From Pseudactinotalea sp. HY158 (lineage in GTDB: Bacteria; Actinomycetota; Actinomycetes; Actinomycetales; Beutenbergiaceae), in assembly GCF_009660225.1 (NCBI RefSeq), contig NZ_CP045920.1:496001-560000 (forward strand): a DNA stretch of 64,000 nt. The letters are read 5' to 3'. Under the pieces are notes generated by a model. It worked only from the letters and a program-made list of their open reading frames with translations. It had not been told where the DNA came from and searched no databases. The translations under genes and the position numbers were made by a program. This document shows positions 53,736-63,442 of this stretch, piece after piece; the stretch's first letter is position 1, and the number at the start of each line of letters is the position of its first letter.

Positions 53736-54700
53736 GCCGGGATGAGCCCCTCGGCCGCGAGGTCGGACCACAGTCGGTCGGGCACGGGCACGGCCATCCG
53801 CTCGTTGTTCTGGGCCACCTGCTCGAGCCGGCTGATGCCCACGACCACGGCGGCGACCGCCGGGTGCCGCAGCGTGTACTGCAGCGCGGCGGTGGGCAGC
53901 TCGACGCCGTGCCGGGCGCACACCGCGGCGATCGCGACGGCCCGCTCGTACAGCTCGGGCGGCACGGCACCGTACTCGTAGCGGCCGCTCCGCGAGGGCG
54001 TGGCGCGCGCGAGCAGGCCGGAGTTGAAGATCGAGGCGGTCACCACGCGGACATCCCGTTCCAGGCACAGCGGCAGCAACTCGGCCGCGGCGCCCTGTTC
54101 GAGGAGCGTGTAGCGGCCGGCGCACATGAGCACGTCGAGGTCGGCCCGGCGCACCGCCGCGACCATCGCCGCTGTGGACATCGAGCCGACGCCGACCGCC
54201 TCGACGATCCCCTCGGCGCGGAGCTGCTCGAGCGCGGGAAGCGCCTGGTCCAGCGCGGCGTCCAGCCCGATCTCGGCCTTGTCGGGGTCGTGCAGGTAGG
54301 CGATGTCGATGCGGTCGAGGCCGAGTCGTTCGAGCGAGTCCTCGATGCTGCGGCGGATGCCGCCGGCGGTGTAGTCCTGCACGCGCTCGTGATCGGCCGG
54401 CACGTGGAAGTCGTTGGCCAGGTCGAGCGCGCCGGTCGGGTTGCTCACCGGCGTGAGCAGCCGGCCCACCTTCGTCGAGAGCACGAACTCCTCCCGCGGC
54501 TTCGTGGCCAGGAACGCGCCGAGGCGCCGCTCCGAGAGACCGAGACCGTAGTGCGGGGCCGTGTCGAAGTAGCGCATGCCGGCGTCCCACGCCGCCTCGG
54601 CGATCTGGTGGACCTGCTCCTTGGACCGTTCGGCGAAGAGGTTCCCGAAGCCGGCGGCGCCGAAGCCGAGGCGCCCGTCGATCGAGGTGAGCGCGTTCAT
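53732..54700 (-). CDS. Aldo/keto reductase, predicted L-fucose dehydrogenase
   Basis: 322 residues, AKR fold. Catalytic tetrad Asp46 and Tyr51 (YFDTAPHYG), Lys77 (STKVG) and His137 (YLHDPD). Members of this branch oxidise L-fucose or D-threo-aldoses to the 1,5-lactone with NAD(P). Placement before the lactonase and fucU genes supports oxidation of L-fucose to L-fucono-lactone. The gap to the dehydratase gene upstream is 120 bp. Confidence 0.9.
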   Translation of the reverse strand: MNALTSIDGRLGFGAAGFGNLFAERSKEQVHQIAEAAWDAGMRYFDTAPHYGLGLSERRLGAFLATKPREEFVLSTKVGRLLTPVSNPTGALDLANDFHVPADHERVQDYTAGGIRRSIEDSLERLGLDRIDIAYLHDPDKAEIGLDAALDQALPALEQLRAEGIVEAVGVGSMSTAAMVAAVRRADLDVLMCAGRYTLLEQGAAAELLPLCLERDVRVVTASIFNSGLLARATPSRSGRYEYGAVPPELYERAVAIAAVCARHGVELPTAALQYTLRHPAVAAVVVGISRLEQVAQNNERMAVPVPDRLWSDLAAEGLIPA

Positions 54701-54820
54701 GTGACAGCCTTTCGGGGGCGGCGGCGGTGTATTCGCGGGTGAGTGCAGATGTTCGCAGATGGTCCGTGGACGGTCGAGGGAGCGGGCACGCCGGGGCGCG
54801 ACGCGGCCGGGCGAGCGCTC

Positions 54821-56140
54821 CTACGCGGGGCGGAGGGCGTCGTCCCCGAGCTTCGCCGGCGGCAGGAACGTGTTCGCCAGGATCGATTCGGCGCGCATCT
54901 CCATACCCGTGCCCGGCGCCGACGGGGCGCGGTAGCGGCCGCGCTCGATCACTGTCGGAACGACGAAGTGCTCGTGGAGGTGGTCGACGTACTCGATCAC
55001 CCGGCCCTCCATGGTGCCCGTGACCGCGACGTAGTCGAACATCGACAGGTGTTGGACGGCCTCGCACAGCCCGACGCCGCCCGCGTGGGGGCAGACGGGC
55101 ACGCCGAATTTGGCGGCGAGCAGCAGGTTGGCGATGTTCTCGTTCACCCCGCCCACGCGCGCGGAGTCGATCTGCAGGTAGGACAGGGACTTCGCCTGGA
55201 GCATCTGCTTGAACACCACCCGGTTGGCCACGTGCTCGCCGGTCGCGACGGGGATGGGGGCGATGGCGCGCGCGATGGCGGCGTGGCCGAGCACGTCGTC
55301 GGGGCTCGTGGGCTCCTCCACCCAGTGCGGGTCGAACGGGGCCAGGGCCGTGATCCAGCGGATCGCCTCCGCCACGTCCCACCGCTGATTGGCGTCGACG
55401 GCGATGGGGAAGTCGGGGCCGCACACGTCGCGGGCGATGCGCATGCGGCGGACGTCGTCGTCGAGGTCCGCGCCGACCTTGAGCTTGATCTGGGTGAACC
55501 CCTCGGCGATCGCCTCCGCGCAGAGGCGGGCGAGCTTCTCGTCGGAGTAGCCGAGCCAGCCGGGCGAGGTGGTGTAGGCGGGGTAGCCGGCCTGCTCGAG
55601 GTGGGCGACGCGCTCGGCGCGGCCGGGTTCGGCGGCCTCGAGGATCTCGAGGGCCTCGTCGCGGGTCAGGGCGTCGCTCAGGTAGCGGAAGTCGACGAGG
55701 TCGACGAGCTCGGCCGGGCTCATGGTCGCGAGCAGCTTCCACAGCGGCAGGCCGGCGCGCTTGGCCTTGAGGTCCCACAGGGCGTTGACCACGGCGCCGA
55801 TGGCCATGTGGATGACCCCCTTCTCGGGGCCGAGCCAGCGCAGCTGGGAGTCGCGGGTGAGCAGGTCGGAGGCGGCCCCCAGATCGGCGAGGAGCTCCTC
55901 GACGTTGCGGCCGACGATGTGATCGGCGAGTGCCTCGATCGCGGCGAGCTGGACGTCGTTGCCGCGGCCGATCGTGAACACGAACCCGTGCCCGGCGTCG
56001 GCGGGGTCGGGGGTATCGGTCCGGATCGTCAGGTAGGCCGCCGAATAGTCCGGGTCGGGATTCATCGCATCCGAACCGTCGAGGCTGAGGGAGGTGGGGA
56101 AGCGGACATCCGCGAGATCAACGGCGATGATGGTCGACAT
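54821..56140 (-). CDS. L-fuconate dehydratase (enolase superfamily)
   Basis: 439 residues, the size of the fuconate-dehydratase/ENOSF1 group, dehydrating L-fuconate to 2-keto-3-deoxy-L-fuconate. Mandelate-racemase-type active site: IKLKVG (Lys219 and Lys221), VDANQRWD (Asp249, Asn251), VEEP (Glu275), GEH (Glu302) and PHAGG (His352), with Mg ligands Asp249, Glu275 and Glu302. The N-terminal [25 protein letters not shown] is highly characteristic of this specific group. Divergent from the FAH-family gene across a shared operator. Confidence 0.95.
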   Translation of the reverse strand: MSTIIAVDLADVRFPTSLSLDGSDAMNPDPDYSAAYLTIRTDTPDPADAGHGFVFTIGRGNDVQLAAIEALADHIVGRNVEELLADLGAASDLLTRDSQLRWLGPEKGVIHMAIGAVVNALWDLKAKRAGLPLWKLLATMSPAELVDLVDFRYLSDALTRDEALEILEAAEPGRAERVAHLEQAGYPAYTTSPGWLGYSDEKLARLCAEAIAEGFTQIKLKVGADLDDDVRRMRIARDVCGPDFPIAVDANQRWDVAEAIRWITALAPFDPHWVEEPTSPDDVLGHAAIARAIAPIPVATGEHVANRVVFKQMLQAKSLSYLQIDSARVGGVNENIANLLLAAKFGVPVCPHAGGVGLCEAVQHLSMFDYVAVTGTMEGRVIEYVDHLHEHFVVPTVIERGRYRAPSAPGTGMEMRAESILANTFLPPAKLGDDALRPA

Positions 56141-56203
56141 GGCTCTTCTCTACACTGATTCAGGGCCTTCCAGCGGATGCACGCAGCCCGGGACACGACC
56201 AGC

Positions 56204-56222
56204 TTAGACATCTGATGTTTAA
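56204..56222. promoter_or_regulatory. Fucose-regulon operator (near-perfect 19-bp palindrome)
   Basis: TTAGACATCTGATGTTTAA: nine-base arms around a central T with one mismatched pair; core ACATCTGATGT is perfectly palindromic. The form is typical of FCD-type GntR operators. It lies between the divergent fuconate dehydratase and FAH genes, overlapping a possible minus-strand -10 (TAAGCT). A related copy precedes the GH95 gene. Confidence 0.7.
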
Positions 56223-56318
56223 GGGTCAAGCGTCACGACTGCCGAGGGATCCGTGAGTATCATGGCTGAGAGTTCCGATGTTCGGCGGCGGGGCCGTCGC
56301 TCACACGAGGAGGTACGG

Positions 56319-57191
56319 ATGCGATTTGCCCGACTCGGCCCACAGGGGTCGGAGATTCCCGTTCTGGTGACGGAGGAGGCCCATTACGATCTGCGGCCGA
56401 TCACCGCCGATATCGACGGCGAGTTCCTCGAGCACCGGCAGGGCGAGGTGGCCGCCGCCCTGGCCGCCGGCACGCTCGAGACCATCGACCCGGCCGGACT
56501 GCGGATCGGCGCGCCGATCGCCCGCCCGACGGCGATCGTGTGCGTGGGGATGAACTACGCCGCGCACGCCGCGGAATCGGGGAGTGCGCCGCCGGAGCTC
56601 CCGGTCATCTTCTTCAAGCACCCGAACACGCTCGGGGGACCCGACGATGCCGTGGAGATCCCCCGGGGAAGCGAGAAGACCGACTGGGAGGTCGAACTCG
56701 CGCTCGTCATCGGCAAACGGGCCAGTTACCTGGACTCCGTGGCGGAGGCGGCCGATCACATCGCCGGCTACACCGTGGTGGACGACCTGTCCGAGCGGAC
56801 GTTCCAGCTCGAGGTCTCCGGCGGGCAGTGGTCGAAGGGCAAGTGCTCGCCGGGATTCAGCCCGACGGGCCCGGTGCTCGTGACCGCCGACGAGGTGGAC
56901 GCGGGCAACCTGCGGCTGCGTTCCTGGGTCAACGGGGAGCCGCGCCAGGACTCGGTCACCGCCGACATGATCTTCGACACCCGCTACATCGTGTGGCACC
57001 TGAGCCAGTTCATGGCGCTCGAGCCGGGCGACCTGGTCATCACCGGCACGCCGCAGGGCGTGGCCCTCTCGGGCCGGTTCCCGTACCTGAGCGCCGGCGA
57101 CGTGGTCGAGGTCGAGATCGAGGGCATCGGCCGCCAGCGGCACGCCTTCGTCGAGGTCGGCTCGGCCCCGATGGCAGGAGGGGCGGCATGA
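56319..57191 (+). CDS. Fumarylacetoacetate hydrolase family protein, predicted 2,4-diketo-3-deoxy-L-fuconate hydrolase
   Basis: 290 residues starting MRFARLGPQGSEIPVL after a clear GAGGAGGT; an earlier GTG/ATG start would add 19-22 low-quality residues. FAH fold: VGMNYAAHAAESG, PVIFFKHPNT, WEVELALVIGKRA (metal Glu) and ITGTPQGVALS. In the oxidative fucose pathway this family cleaves 2,4-diketo-3-deoxy-L-fuconate to pyruvate and L-lactate. Starts the two-gene operon with the SDR. Confidence 0.92.
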   Translation: MRFARLGPQGSEIPVLVTEEAHYDLRPITADIDGEFLEHRQGEVAAALAAGTLETIDPAGLRIGAPIARPTAIVCVGMNYAAHAAESGSAPPELPVIFFKHPNTLGGPDDAVEIPRGSEKTDWEVELALVIGKRASYLDSVAEAADHIAGYTVVDDLSERTFQLEVSGGQWSKGKCSPGFSPTGPVLVTADEVDAGNLRLRSWVNGEPRQDSVTADMIFDTRYIVWHLSQFMALEPGDLVITGTPQGVALSGRFPYLSAGDVVEVEIEGIGRQRHAFVEVGSAPMAGGAA

Positions 57192-57982
57192 GCGGCATGA
57201 GCGCAGAATTCGCAGGCCTGGTGGCCGTCGTGACCGGCGGAGCCAGCGGCATCGGAGCGGCCATCGCCGACGCGCTCGCCGATCGCGGCGCCCGGGTCGC
57301 GGTGCTCGACCTGAACCCGGACGCGAGCAGCCACAGCGCCGACCATGCCCCCCATGCCCCCCATACCCACCGTGGGTACACCGCCGACGTCGGCGACGAC
57401 GCCTCGGTGCGGGCCGCGATCGCGGCCGTCGCCGAGGAGTTCGGCGGAATCGACATCGTGATCAACAACGCCGGCATCGGCGCGCAGGGCACGATCGAGA
57501 CGAACGACGACGACGAGTGGCATCGGGTGTGGGACATCAACGTGCTCGGCATGGTGCGCGTGGCCCGCGCGGCCCTGCCGCACCTGCGCCGGTCGGCCGC
57601 GGCGGCGATCGTCAACACCGCCTCGATCGCCGCGACCGCCGGCCTGCCGCAGCGGGCGCTCTACAGCGCCTCGAAGGGTGCGATCGCCGCGCTCACCCGC
57701 GCCATGGCGGCCGACCACCTCGGTGAGGGCATCCGCGTCAACGCGGTCTCCCCGGGCACGGCCGACACCCCCTGGATCGGCCGGTTGCTGGCCAAGGCGG
57801 ACGATCCGGACGCCGAACGCGCCGCGCTCGAGGCGCGCCAGCCGCACGGCCGGCTCGTCTCCCCCGCGGAGGTGGCCCACGCCGTGCTCTCCCTCGCCTC
57901 GCCGCTGGCGACCTCGACGACCGGGGTCAACCTCGCCGTCGACGGTGGCATGCAGGAACTGCGACTGCGTCCGCGCTCCTGA
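57188..57982 (+). CDS. SDR family dehydrogenase, predicted 2-keto-3-deoxy-L-fuconate dehydrogenase
   Basis: 264 residues. Rossmann motif TGGASGIG (about 17-24), NNAG near 95, catalytic Ser in NTASIAATAG and Tyr-Lys in YSASKG. The ATG overlaps the FAH stop (ATGA). A His-rich insertion follows the dinucleotide site (SHSADHAPHAPHTHRG). In this context it would oxidise 2-keto-3-deoxy-L-fuconate at C4 with NAD, giving the substrate of the FAH enzyme. Confidence 0.92.
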   Translation: MSGMSAEFAGLVAVVTGGASGIGAAIADALADRGARVAVLDLNPDASSHSADHAPHAPHTHRGYTADVGDDASVRAAIAAVAEEFGGIDIVINNAGIGAQGTIETNDDDEWHRVWDINVLGMVRVARAALPHLRRSAAAAIVNTASIAATAGLPQRALYSASKGAIAALTRAMAADHLGEGIRVNAVSPGTADTPWIGRLLAKADDPDAERAALEARQPHGRLVSPAEVAHAVLSLASPLATSTTGVNLAVDGGMQELRLRPRS

Positions 57983-58010
57983 GCGCACCCGAGCTCAGCA
58001 CCCGCGGCCG

Positions 58011-60500
58011 CTACCCGGCCCGCCGGTCGATTCCGTCGAGCAGCTCGACGGAATCGGCCCCCGGGCGGGGGCGGGGCGGAATGAGGAGGAGCTCCCGGGC
58101 CCGCGCGACGGCCTCGGCGCGGTTGTGCACCCCGAGCTTTCGGTAGGCCGACCGCAGCTGGGACTTGACCGTGTTCGTCGAGATGAACATCCGGCTGGCC
58201 GCCGCCGCGAGCGGCATTCCCTCCGCGAGGAGGGTCAGCGCCCGCTGCTCGCTCTGCGAGAGCTCCGGGACCGGGGGAGTGGGCGTGAGCGCCGTGTCGA
58301 GCCGGTCGAGCTCGCCCCACCACATGAGCTCGCGGAGCCGGGGGGCGGACCGGACGATCCTGGCCAGGTCCGCCGTCGGCACGAGCCGGAACGGATGCAG
58401 GAGCTCGTGCGCGCGCGCGATGAGGAGCGCATGCTCCAGCTCCGCGGCCGCCTCCCCGGACCGATCGAGCCGGACGAGGGCGCAGGCCCGGACGAGGGCG
58501 CGGGTGACGTTGTCGCGTGGCGTCGGCTCCGGCTCTCCACCCGGTCGGTGTTCGGTCAGCACGAGGGCGTCGCGGGCATCACCCAGGCAGAGCGAGAGGC
58601 GGGCCCGGGCGGTACGCAGGGCCGGATGGGTCGGCATCACCTCGGTCAGCACCTCGTGGCAGCGGGCGAACTGCTGGTCCGCGATGAGCGCCGCAGCCAG
58701 CGTCGCGAGCGTCTCGACGGTCACGAGGGAGAACGACTCGCGCCGGGGGATCGAGGCGAGGTGGCGCTGCAGCGCCACGACCCGTGCGCCGCGGCTCGGC
58801 GCGCCCGTCGACTGCGCGCGCGGAAGGCCTGCGGACACCGGGGCGTCGAGCAGGGCGAGCCAGTCCGCGGACATGTCGTACCCGCCGGACATGTCGGACC
58901 TGTCGGACCCGCCGGGCCCGTCGGACAGAGCGGCGACGGACATGACGCCGGTCGAGTCGGCTGGGTCGGTCGGGTCGGCTGGGTCGGTCGGGTCGGTCGA
59001 GTCGGTCGAGTCGGCCGGTGGGTGCGGGTCGACCGCGAGGGTGTCCCGGGCGATGAGGAGAGAGGCGGCCCGGCGGAGCGCATCCGCCTCGGGTGCACTC
59101 GATCCGGCGAGCCACCGGCGGGCGTCCGCCGTGGCGCCGTACGCGGCGTAGGTCAGGGCCGCCGTCGCCGCGGCCCGATCCGACAGCGCCGCGTCGCCGA
59201 GCAGGTCGGCGTGGGCGGTCGCCTGCCGGGTCATCCCGGCCACGCTCGAGGGACTGTCCATCGCGCCGAGGCGAGCCACGATCCACTCGAGTTCGATGCG
59301 CGTCGACTCCACCGAGGGTCGAGAGGCCGGCCGGGGCCCGCCCTCGGGCTGGAGGCGGGCGCGCAGGAGCTCGAGGCGGGTGTCGCCGTCCGGATCCGAC
59401 CGGTCGGCGACCGCGAGGGCCCGCCGCGCCGGGCCGTCGTGCGCCGTGACCTCGAGCCACGAGCCGCGCAGGAGGGCCCGGCAATGCGCTTCGTCCCCGG
59501 CGCGGGCCGCGTGCTCGAGCGAGCGCCCGATGCTCCCGTGCCGTTCGTACCAATGGGCGAGGGCGCTGTGGAGCTGCCGGAAGGCGTGGGGGTCGGTTTC
59601 GGCCAGGGCGTCGGAGAGCGCGTCGCGCACGGTGCGGGTGAGGTGACCGTCGGGGCCGAGGAAACCGTCCGAGCGGAGCCTGCGCAACTCGTTCGTGGGA
59701 CCGGCGTCGTGACCGATGAGCAGCCGCATGATCTCGCCGTCCGGCCGGCTCGCCAAGGCGATCCGCATCGCGTCGTGGATCGTCGAGTCCGCGGCGCTGC
59801 CTCGTGCGAGGATCTCCACGTACTCGCAGACGCGTTCGCGCGCATCCGCGGACAGCGGCCACGAGTCGTCGTGTGCGAGCAGGAGGCAGCGTACGAGCGC
59901 CGGCCAGCCGAGCACCTCGTTGGCGAAGTGCCACGCCGTCTCGGGGCCCATCGTGATCCCCAACGCGCGTGCCATGGTCTGCACCTCCGCACCGGTGAGC
60001 CGCAGCTCGGGGGCCCGGCAGACCAGGCCGTCGGCCTCGACCTCGGCGAGCGTCTCGATCGGGCGTTCGGACTCGCTCGTCACCAGCACGTGCAGGTATT
60101 CGTCGCTCGTGGCCAGGTCGACGAGGGCGTCGTCGACCGAGGGGGAGGTGACCAGGTGGAGGTTGTCGACGACCAGCCAGCGATGCTCGGTGCGCCCGTC
60201 GGGGGTGAGGGGGCGGTGGGTCCCGGTGGCGCCGCACAGCCGCTTCGTCGAGGCCGAGAGCAGCGCCGTGAACTCGGGCTCGGCGGTCTCACGGGTCAGG
60301 GTGAGCCAGTCGAACGTGTGCTCGTCGCCGAGGGAGCGCAGCCAGGCCGCGGCGGTCGTCGTCTTGCCCCATCCGCGGGGCGCTCGGAACACGACCATGG
60401 GCGCCGTCCGTCCGAACACCGGGAGCGCTCCCGGTGCCGGCGTCGTGAAGAGGCGCGAGATCCGGGGTAGGGCCCGGCCGCCCGCGATCGCTGTGGACAT
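58011..60500 (-). CDS. Large LuxR-type ATPase regulator (MalT/LAL-like)
   Basis: 829 residues: ATPase module with Walker A RAPRGWGKTTT (about 40-50) and Walker B WLVVDNLH, a long helical repeat region, and a C-terminal LuxR HTH (about 760-825; TLLAEGMPLAAAASRMFIS, TNTVKSQLRSAYRKLG). Regulators of this kind are activated by inducer and ATP. GGAGG lies 8 nt before the ATG. A coding low-complexity stretch near residue 500-525 (DSTDSTDPTDPADPTDPADST) is repeat DNA at about 58940-59025. Target genes unknown; it is convergent with the fucose SDR gene. Confidence 0.88.
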   Translation of the reverse strand: MSTAIAGGRALPRISRLFTTPAPGALPVFGRTAPMVVFRAPRGWGKTTTAAAWLRSLGDEHTFDWLTLTRETAEPEFTALLSASTKRLCGATGTHRPLTPDGRTEHRWLVVDNLHLVTSPSVDDALVDLATSDEYLHVLVTSESERPIETLAEVEADGLVCRAPELRLTGAEVQTMARALGITMGPETAWHFANEVLGWPALVRCLLLAHDDSWPLSADARERVCEYVEILARGSAADSTIHDAMRIALASRPDGEIMRLLIGHDAGPTNELRRLRSDGFLGPDGHLTRTVRDALSDALAETDPHAFRQLHSALAHWYERHGSIGRSLEHAARAGDEAHCRALLRGSWLEVTAHDGPARRALAVADRSDPDGDTRLELLRARLQPEGGPRPASRPSVESTRIELEWIVARLGAMDSPSSVAGMTRQATAHADLLGDAALSDRAAATAALTYAAYGATADARRWLAGSSAPEADALRRAASLLIARDTLAVDPHPPADSTDSTDPTDPADPTDPADSTGVMSVAALSDGPGGSDRSDMSGGYDMSADWLALLDAPVSAGLPRAQSTGAPSRGARVVALQRHLASIPRRESFSLVTVETLATLAAALIADQQFARCHEVLTEVMPTHPALRTARARLSLCLGDARDALVLTEHRPGGEPEPTPRDNVTRALVRACALVRLDRSGEAAAELEHALLIARAHELLHPFRLVPTADLARIVRSAPRLRELMWWGELDRLDTALTPTPPVPELSQSEQRALTLLAEGMPLAAAASRMFISTNTVKSQLRSAYRKLGVHNRAEAVARARELLLIPPRPRPGADSVELLDGIDRRAG

Positions 60501-60542
60501 GGGACGTACCTCCGACTTCTGACGGTGCTCGGACGGGGCGGA

Positions 60543-63008
60543 TCAGGTGGAGATCCGAACCCGGTTGGATTGCTCGATCGCGTCCGCGCGGCTGCTGACG
60601 CCGAGTTTTCGATAGATGGTCCGCACATGGGTCTTGACCGTGTTGGGTGAGAGCCCGAGGGACTGAGCGATGCCGACCGGACCGAGATGCTCGAGCAGCG
60701 CATGGAAGACCTGTGCCTCGCGCGGCGTGAGCGTGACGATCCGCGGCCCGGATCCGTCGTCGGGCCGGTAGAGGTCCGGGCGCAGCCCCTGCAGCGACGG
60801 ATCGTTGCCGGCGAGCGACATGAACCGGCCCGGCGGCATCGAACCGAACGGAGCGGTGCGTCCGTGGATCAGCGCGAGGTCCGCGGCGGCCCGCAGCTCC
60901 GCGTGGGCGGCCGGCAGCCGGCCGGCGCCGTCGTGGGCGCGGGCCGCGAGCAGGTGGGCCTCGAGCACGTAGCGACCGAGCGGGCTCTGGTCGCGCAGGA
61001 CGTGCTCGGCGTCCTCGAGCGCCTTGCCGAACCGCCGCTCGGCGAGATGGATGCGCCCGAGCGCGATCCGCAGATCGCGTCGGGGCTCGACGAACTCCAG
61101 GACCTCCCGGGCGGAGGACGGCATCTCGCAGGCGAGGAGCAGGTCGACCAGGACGATGGCCAGGTACGTCTCGGCCATCGATCCGCGCCGGGTGACGTCG
61201 AGCGCCGCGCGCGCATTCGTGGCGTGCGTGAGCATCGCGGGCTCATCCCCGTGTTGCAGGATCGCCTGGGCGCGGATGAAGACGCACAGTGACGACAGGT
61301 CGTTGCGACGGGGGTCGTCGGCCAGGGCGAGTGCGGCCGGGACCGCGCCCGCGTCGTCGGTGTCGACCAGCACGAGGGCGCGCGCCGCCTCGAGGGCGAG
61401 TAGGAGCGCGTCCTGGTGGTCCTCGCCGTCGAGCGTCTGCCGCCAGGCGGGCAGCCCCGGGTCGGCGAGCCACGGCGCGGCCAACGCCGGCTCACCGCGC
61501 AGTGCATGTGCCAGGGCGGCGCCGACGGCCGCGAGCGCGGATCCGCCGTCCTTGCGTGCGGTCGCCCACGTATGGGCCTGGGCGAACGCATAAGCGGAGG
61601 TGACCAGGTCCCCCGTGGCGAGCAGGGCGACCCCCCACTGCAGGAGCGCGAGCAGCTCGTCGTCGCGGACGTTCGAGCCTCGGCCGGCGATCACGGAGGC
61701 GTTGAGCCGGGCCGAGAGCCCGCCCGGTTCGTAGGGATGCAGACGGCGTCTGCGCTCGCCCGTCGGCTCGAGGTGGTCCCGCGCCATGCGCAATCGGGCG
61801 TCGATGGACACCTTCGCCGCGGGCAGCACCCGGCTCGCCGCGCCCAGCACGTCGGGAGCCTCGAGGAGCAGACGGTCCCAGCAGGCCTCGATCACCTCGA
61901 GCGCCGCCGGCCAATCGCGCGACTGGGTCGCGTAGAAGAGGGCGGTGGCGGGGTCGTCGCCGCGGACCGCCTGCTGCATGAGCGTGCGGTAGGCCCGCGG
62001 CTCCAGCTCGGCGGAGGTTTGCCGCATGACCCCGAGGAGGGTTCGCCTGACGGCGGGTGCGTAGGCGTAGACGGAACCGGACGGTGCGGGCGTCGCGCCC
62101 AGCAGTCCGCTCGCGGTGAGCTCGCTGATCATGGCCCAGGCGTCCTCCTCGGAACCGAGGGCGCGGGCCGTCTGCAGGTCGAATTCGGACGGAACGGCGG
62201 TCGAGAGGGCGAAATCCCGGAGGGCGGGGGAGGCCAGCTCGTGGAAGGCCGCCGCGATGTACTGGCCGGCGAACGACTCCGGCGGAGTCGATGGATCGTC
62301 GGTGAGGATCGCCTGGTGGATCGCCGCCCGGACGAGCGCGGGCCAGCCGCCGAGCTCACCGGTCAGCCGCTCCGCCCCCCGCCGGTCGAGCGTCAACCCG
62401 ATCGAGCGCGCGAGCTCCGCGGTCATGGTCGCCGTCATTCGAAGATCGTCCGCGCCGACGATGAACGCGTCGACGGACAGCGGCCCGAGCGAGTCGAGGG
62501 CCCGCGGCCGGCGCCCGGCCACCATGATGAACACCTGAGGGTTCTGGCGCAGGAGGTCGACGAGCACGGCATCGATCTCGTTCGCCCCGGCCTGCGATCC
62601 CGCCTCGTGGTAGTCGTCCAGGACGATGAGGGTCGGATCCGCCAGACCCGCCACCATCCGGATCGCCCGTTCCTGGGTCGCCGCGGACGTCGGCGCGGTT
62701 CGGCCGCCCACCTCGGGGGCCCGGCCCTCGAGGCAATCGAGGAACTCCTGCCAGAACCCCGCACGGTCGTTGGCGGCCGTGGTCAGGCGGGCGAAACGTA
62801 TGTCCACTCGGCCGCGCTGCGCCCGCAGCCACGTGACCGCCAGCGCGGTCTTGCCGTACCCCCGGGGTGCCTGGAGGATCCGCAGCGGGAACGCGGTGGC
62901 GTCGCCCAACCGGTCGAGGAGGGCCGTGGCCGAGGCGTCGTGGTCGGCGATCCGGGGCAACGTGAACTGCCGGGACTGTTCCGGGTCGGACATTCCTGAG
63001 ACACCCAT
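60543..63008 (-). CDS. Large LuxR-type ATPase regulator (MalT/LAL-like), tandem paralogue
   Basis: 821 residues with the same layout: Walker A QAPRGYGKTALAV, Walker B LIVLDDYHEA, helical repeats, and LuxR HTH at the C-terminus (LTPREAQVFHALLEHLGPVGIAQSLGLS, TVKTHVRTIYRKLGVSSRADAI). It precedes the other regulator by 42 bp on the same strand, so they are probably a duplication and may be co-transcribed. The GTG/ATG region offers a second ATG five codons in. Confidence 0.88.
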   Translation of the reverse strand: MGVSGMSDPEQSRQFTLPRIADHDASATALLDRLGDATAFPLRILQAPRGYGKTALAVTWLRAQRGRVDIRFARLTTAANDRAGFWQEFLDCLEGRAPEVGGRTAPTSAATQERAIRMVAGLADPTLIVLDDYHEAGSQAGANEIDAVLVDLLRQNPQVFIMVAGRRPRALDSLGPLSVDAFIVGADDLRMTATMTAELARSIGLTLDRRGAERLTGELGGWPALVRAAIHQAILTDDPSTPPESFAGQYIAAAFHELASPALRDFALSTAVPSEFDLQTARALGSEEDAWAMISELTASGLLGATPAPSGSVYAYAPAVRRTLLGVMRQTSAELEPRAYRTLMQQAVRGDDPATALFYATQSRDWPAALEVIEACWDRLLLEAPDVLGAASRVLPAAKVSIDARLRMARDHLEPTGERRRRLHPYEPGGLSARLNASVIAGRGSNVRDDELLALLQWGVALLATGDLVTSAYAFAQAHTWATARKDGGSALAAVGAALAHALRGEPALAAPWLADPGLPAWRQTLDGEDHQDALLLALEAARALVLVDTDDAGAVPAALALADDPRRNDLSSLCVFIRAQAILQHGDEPAMLTHATNARAALDVTRRGSMAETYLAIVLVDLLLACEMPSSAREVLEFVEPRRDLRIALGRIHLAERRFGKALEDAEHVLRDQSPLGRYVLEAHLLAARAHDGAGRLPAAHAELRAAADLALIHGRTAPFGSMPPGRFMSLAGNDPSLQGLRPDLYRPDDGSGPRIVTLTPREAQVFHALLEHLGPVGIAQSLGLSPNTVKTHVRTIYRKLGVSSRADAIEQSNRVRIST

Positions 63009-63442
63009 GGTGCGAACCTGCTACTGCGGTGGGCGGAGATACAAAGGGATGACTCGCGCGGACGACGGGCCCATCCCGGGTCACCCGCGTGAGCCGTAAG
63101 TCTATCCAGCAGGGGTGTCGATGTCGACGGAAGTGCCGGATTGTAAGTGCCTCGGGAGGCGTCGACTTCGACCGGGGCGACCCGCGTCCGGCTGCGTGAT
63201 CGGGCCGCCCTGGATGGTGGGGGTGAGCGGCGGGTGCGCGACGTCTCACCCTCGACCGGTCCGACGATCGTGCCGCGCCCCGGGCGGGCTCACCCGCGGT
63301 TCACCTCCGCGGGCCCTGCTCAAACGTCGTCCCCGGGAGTTGAGTTGAGGCTACGCGCTAGACGAAGGTCCGCATATCGGGACGAACGTCGCTGCGCGTG
63401 GTGGATCTTCGTCGGCGTAGTGGAGTGGAAGGCAGTCGGACG
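63009..63442. other. 434-bp gap without a recognised gene
   Basis: Divergent intergenic region between the LuxR-type gene and the membrane protein at the right edge. Moderately lower GC near 63330-63430. No repeats, RNA gene or convincing promoter pair was recognised. Confidence 0.5.
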
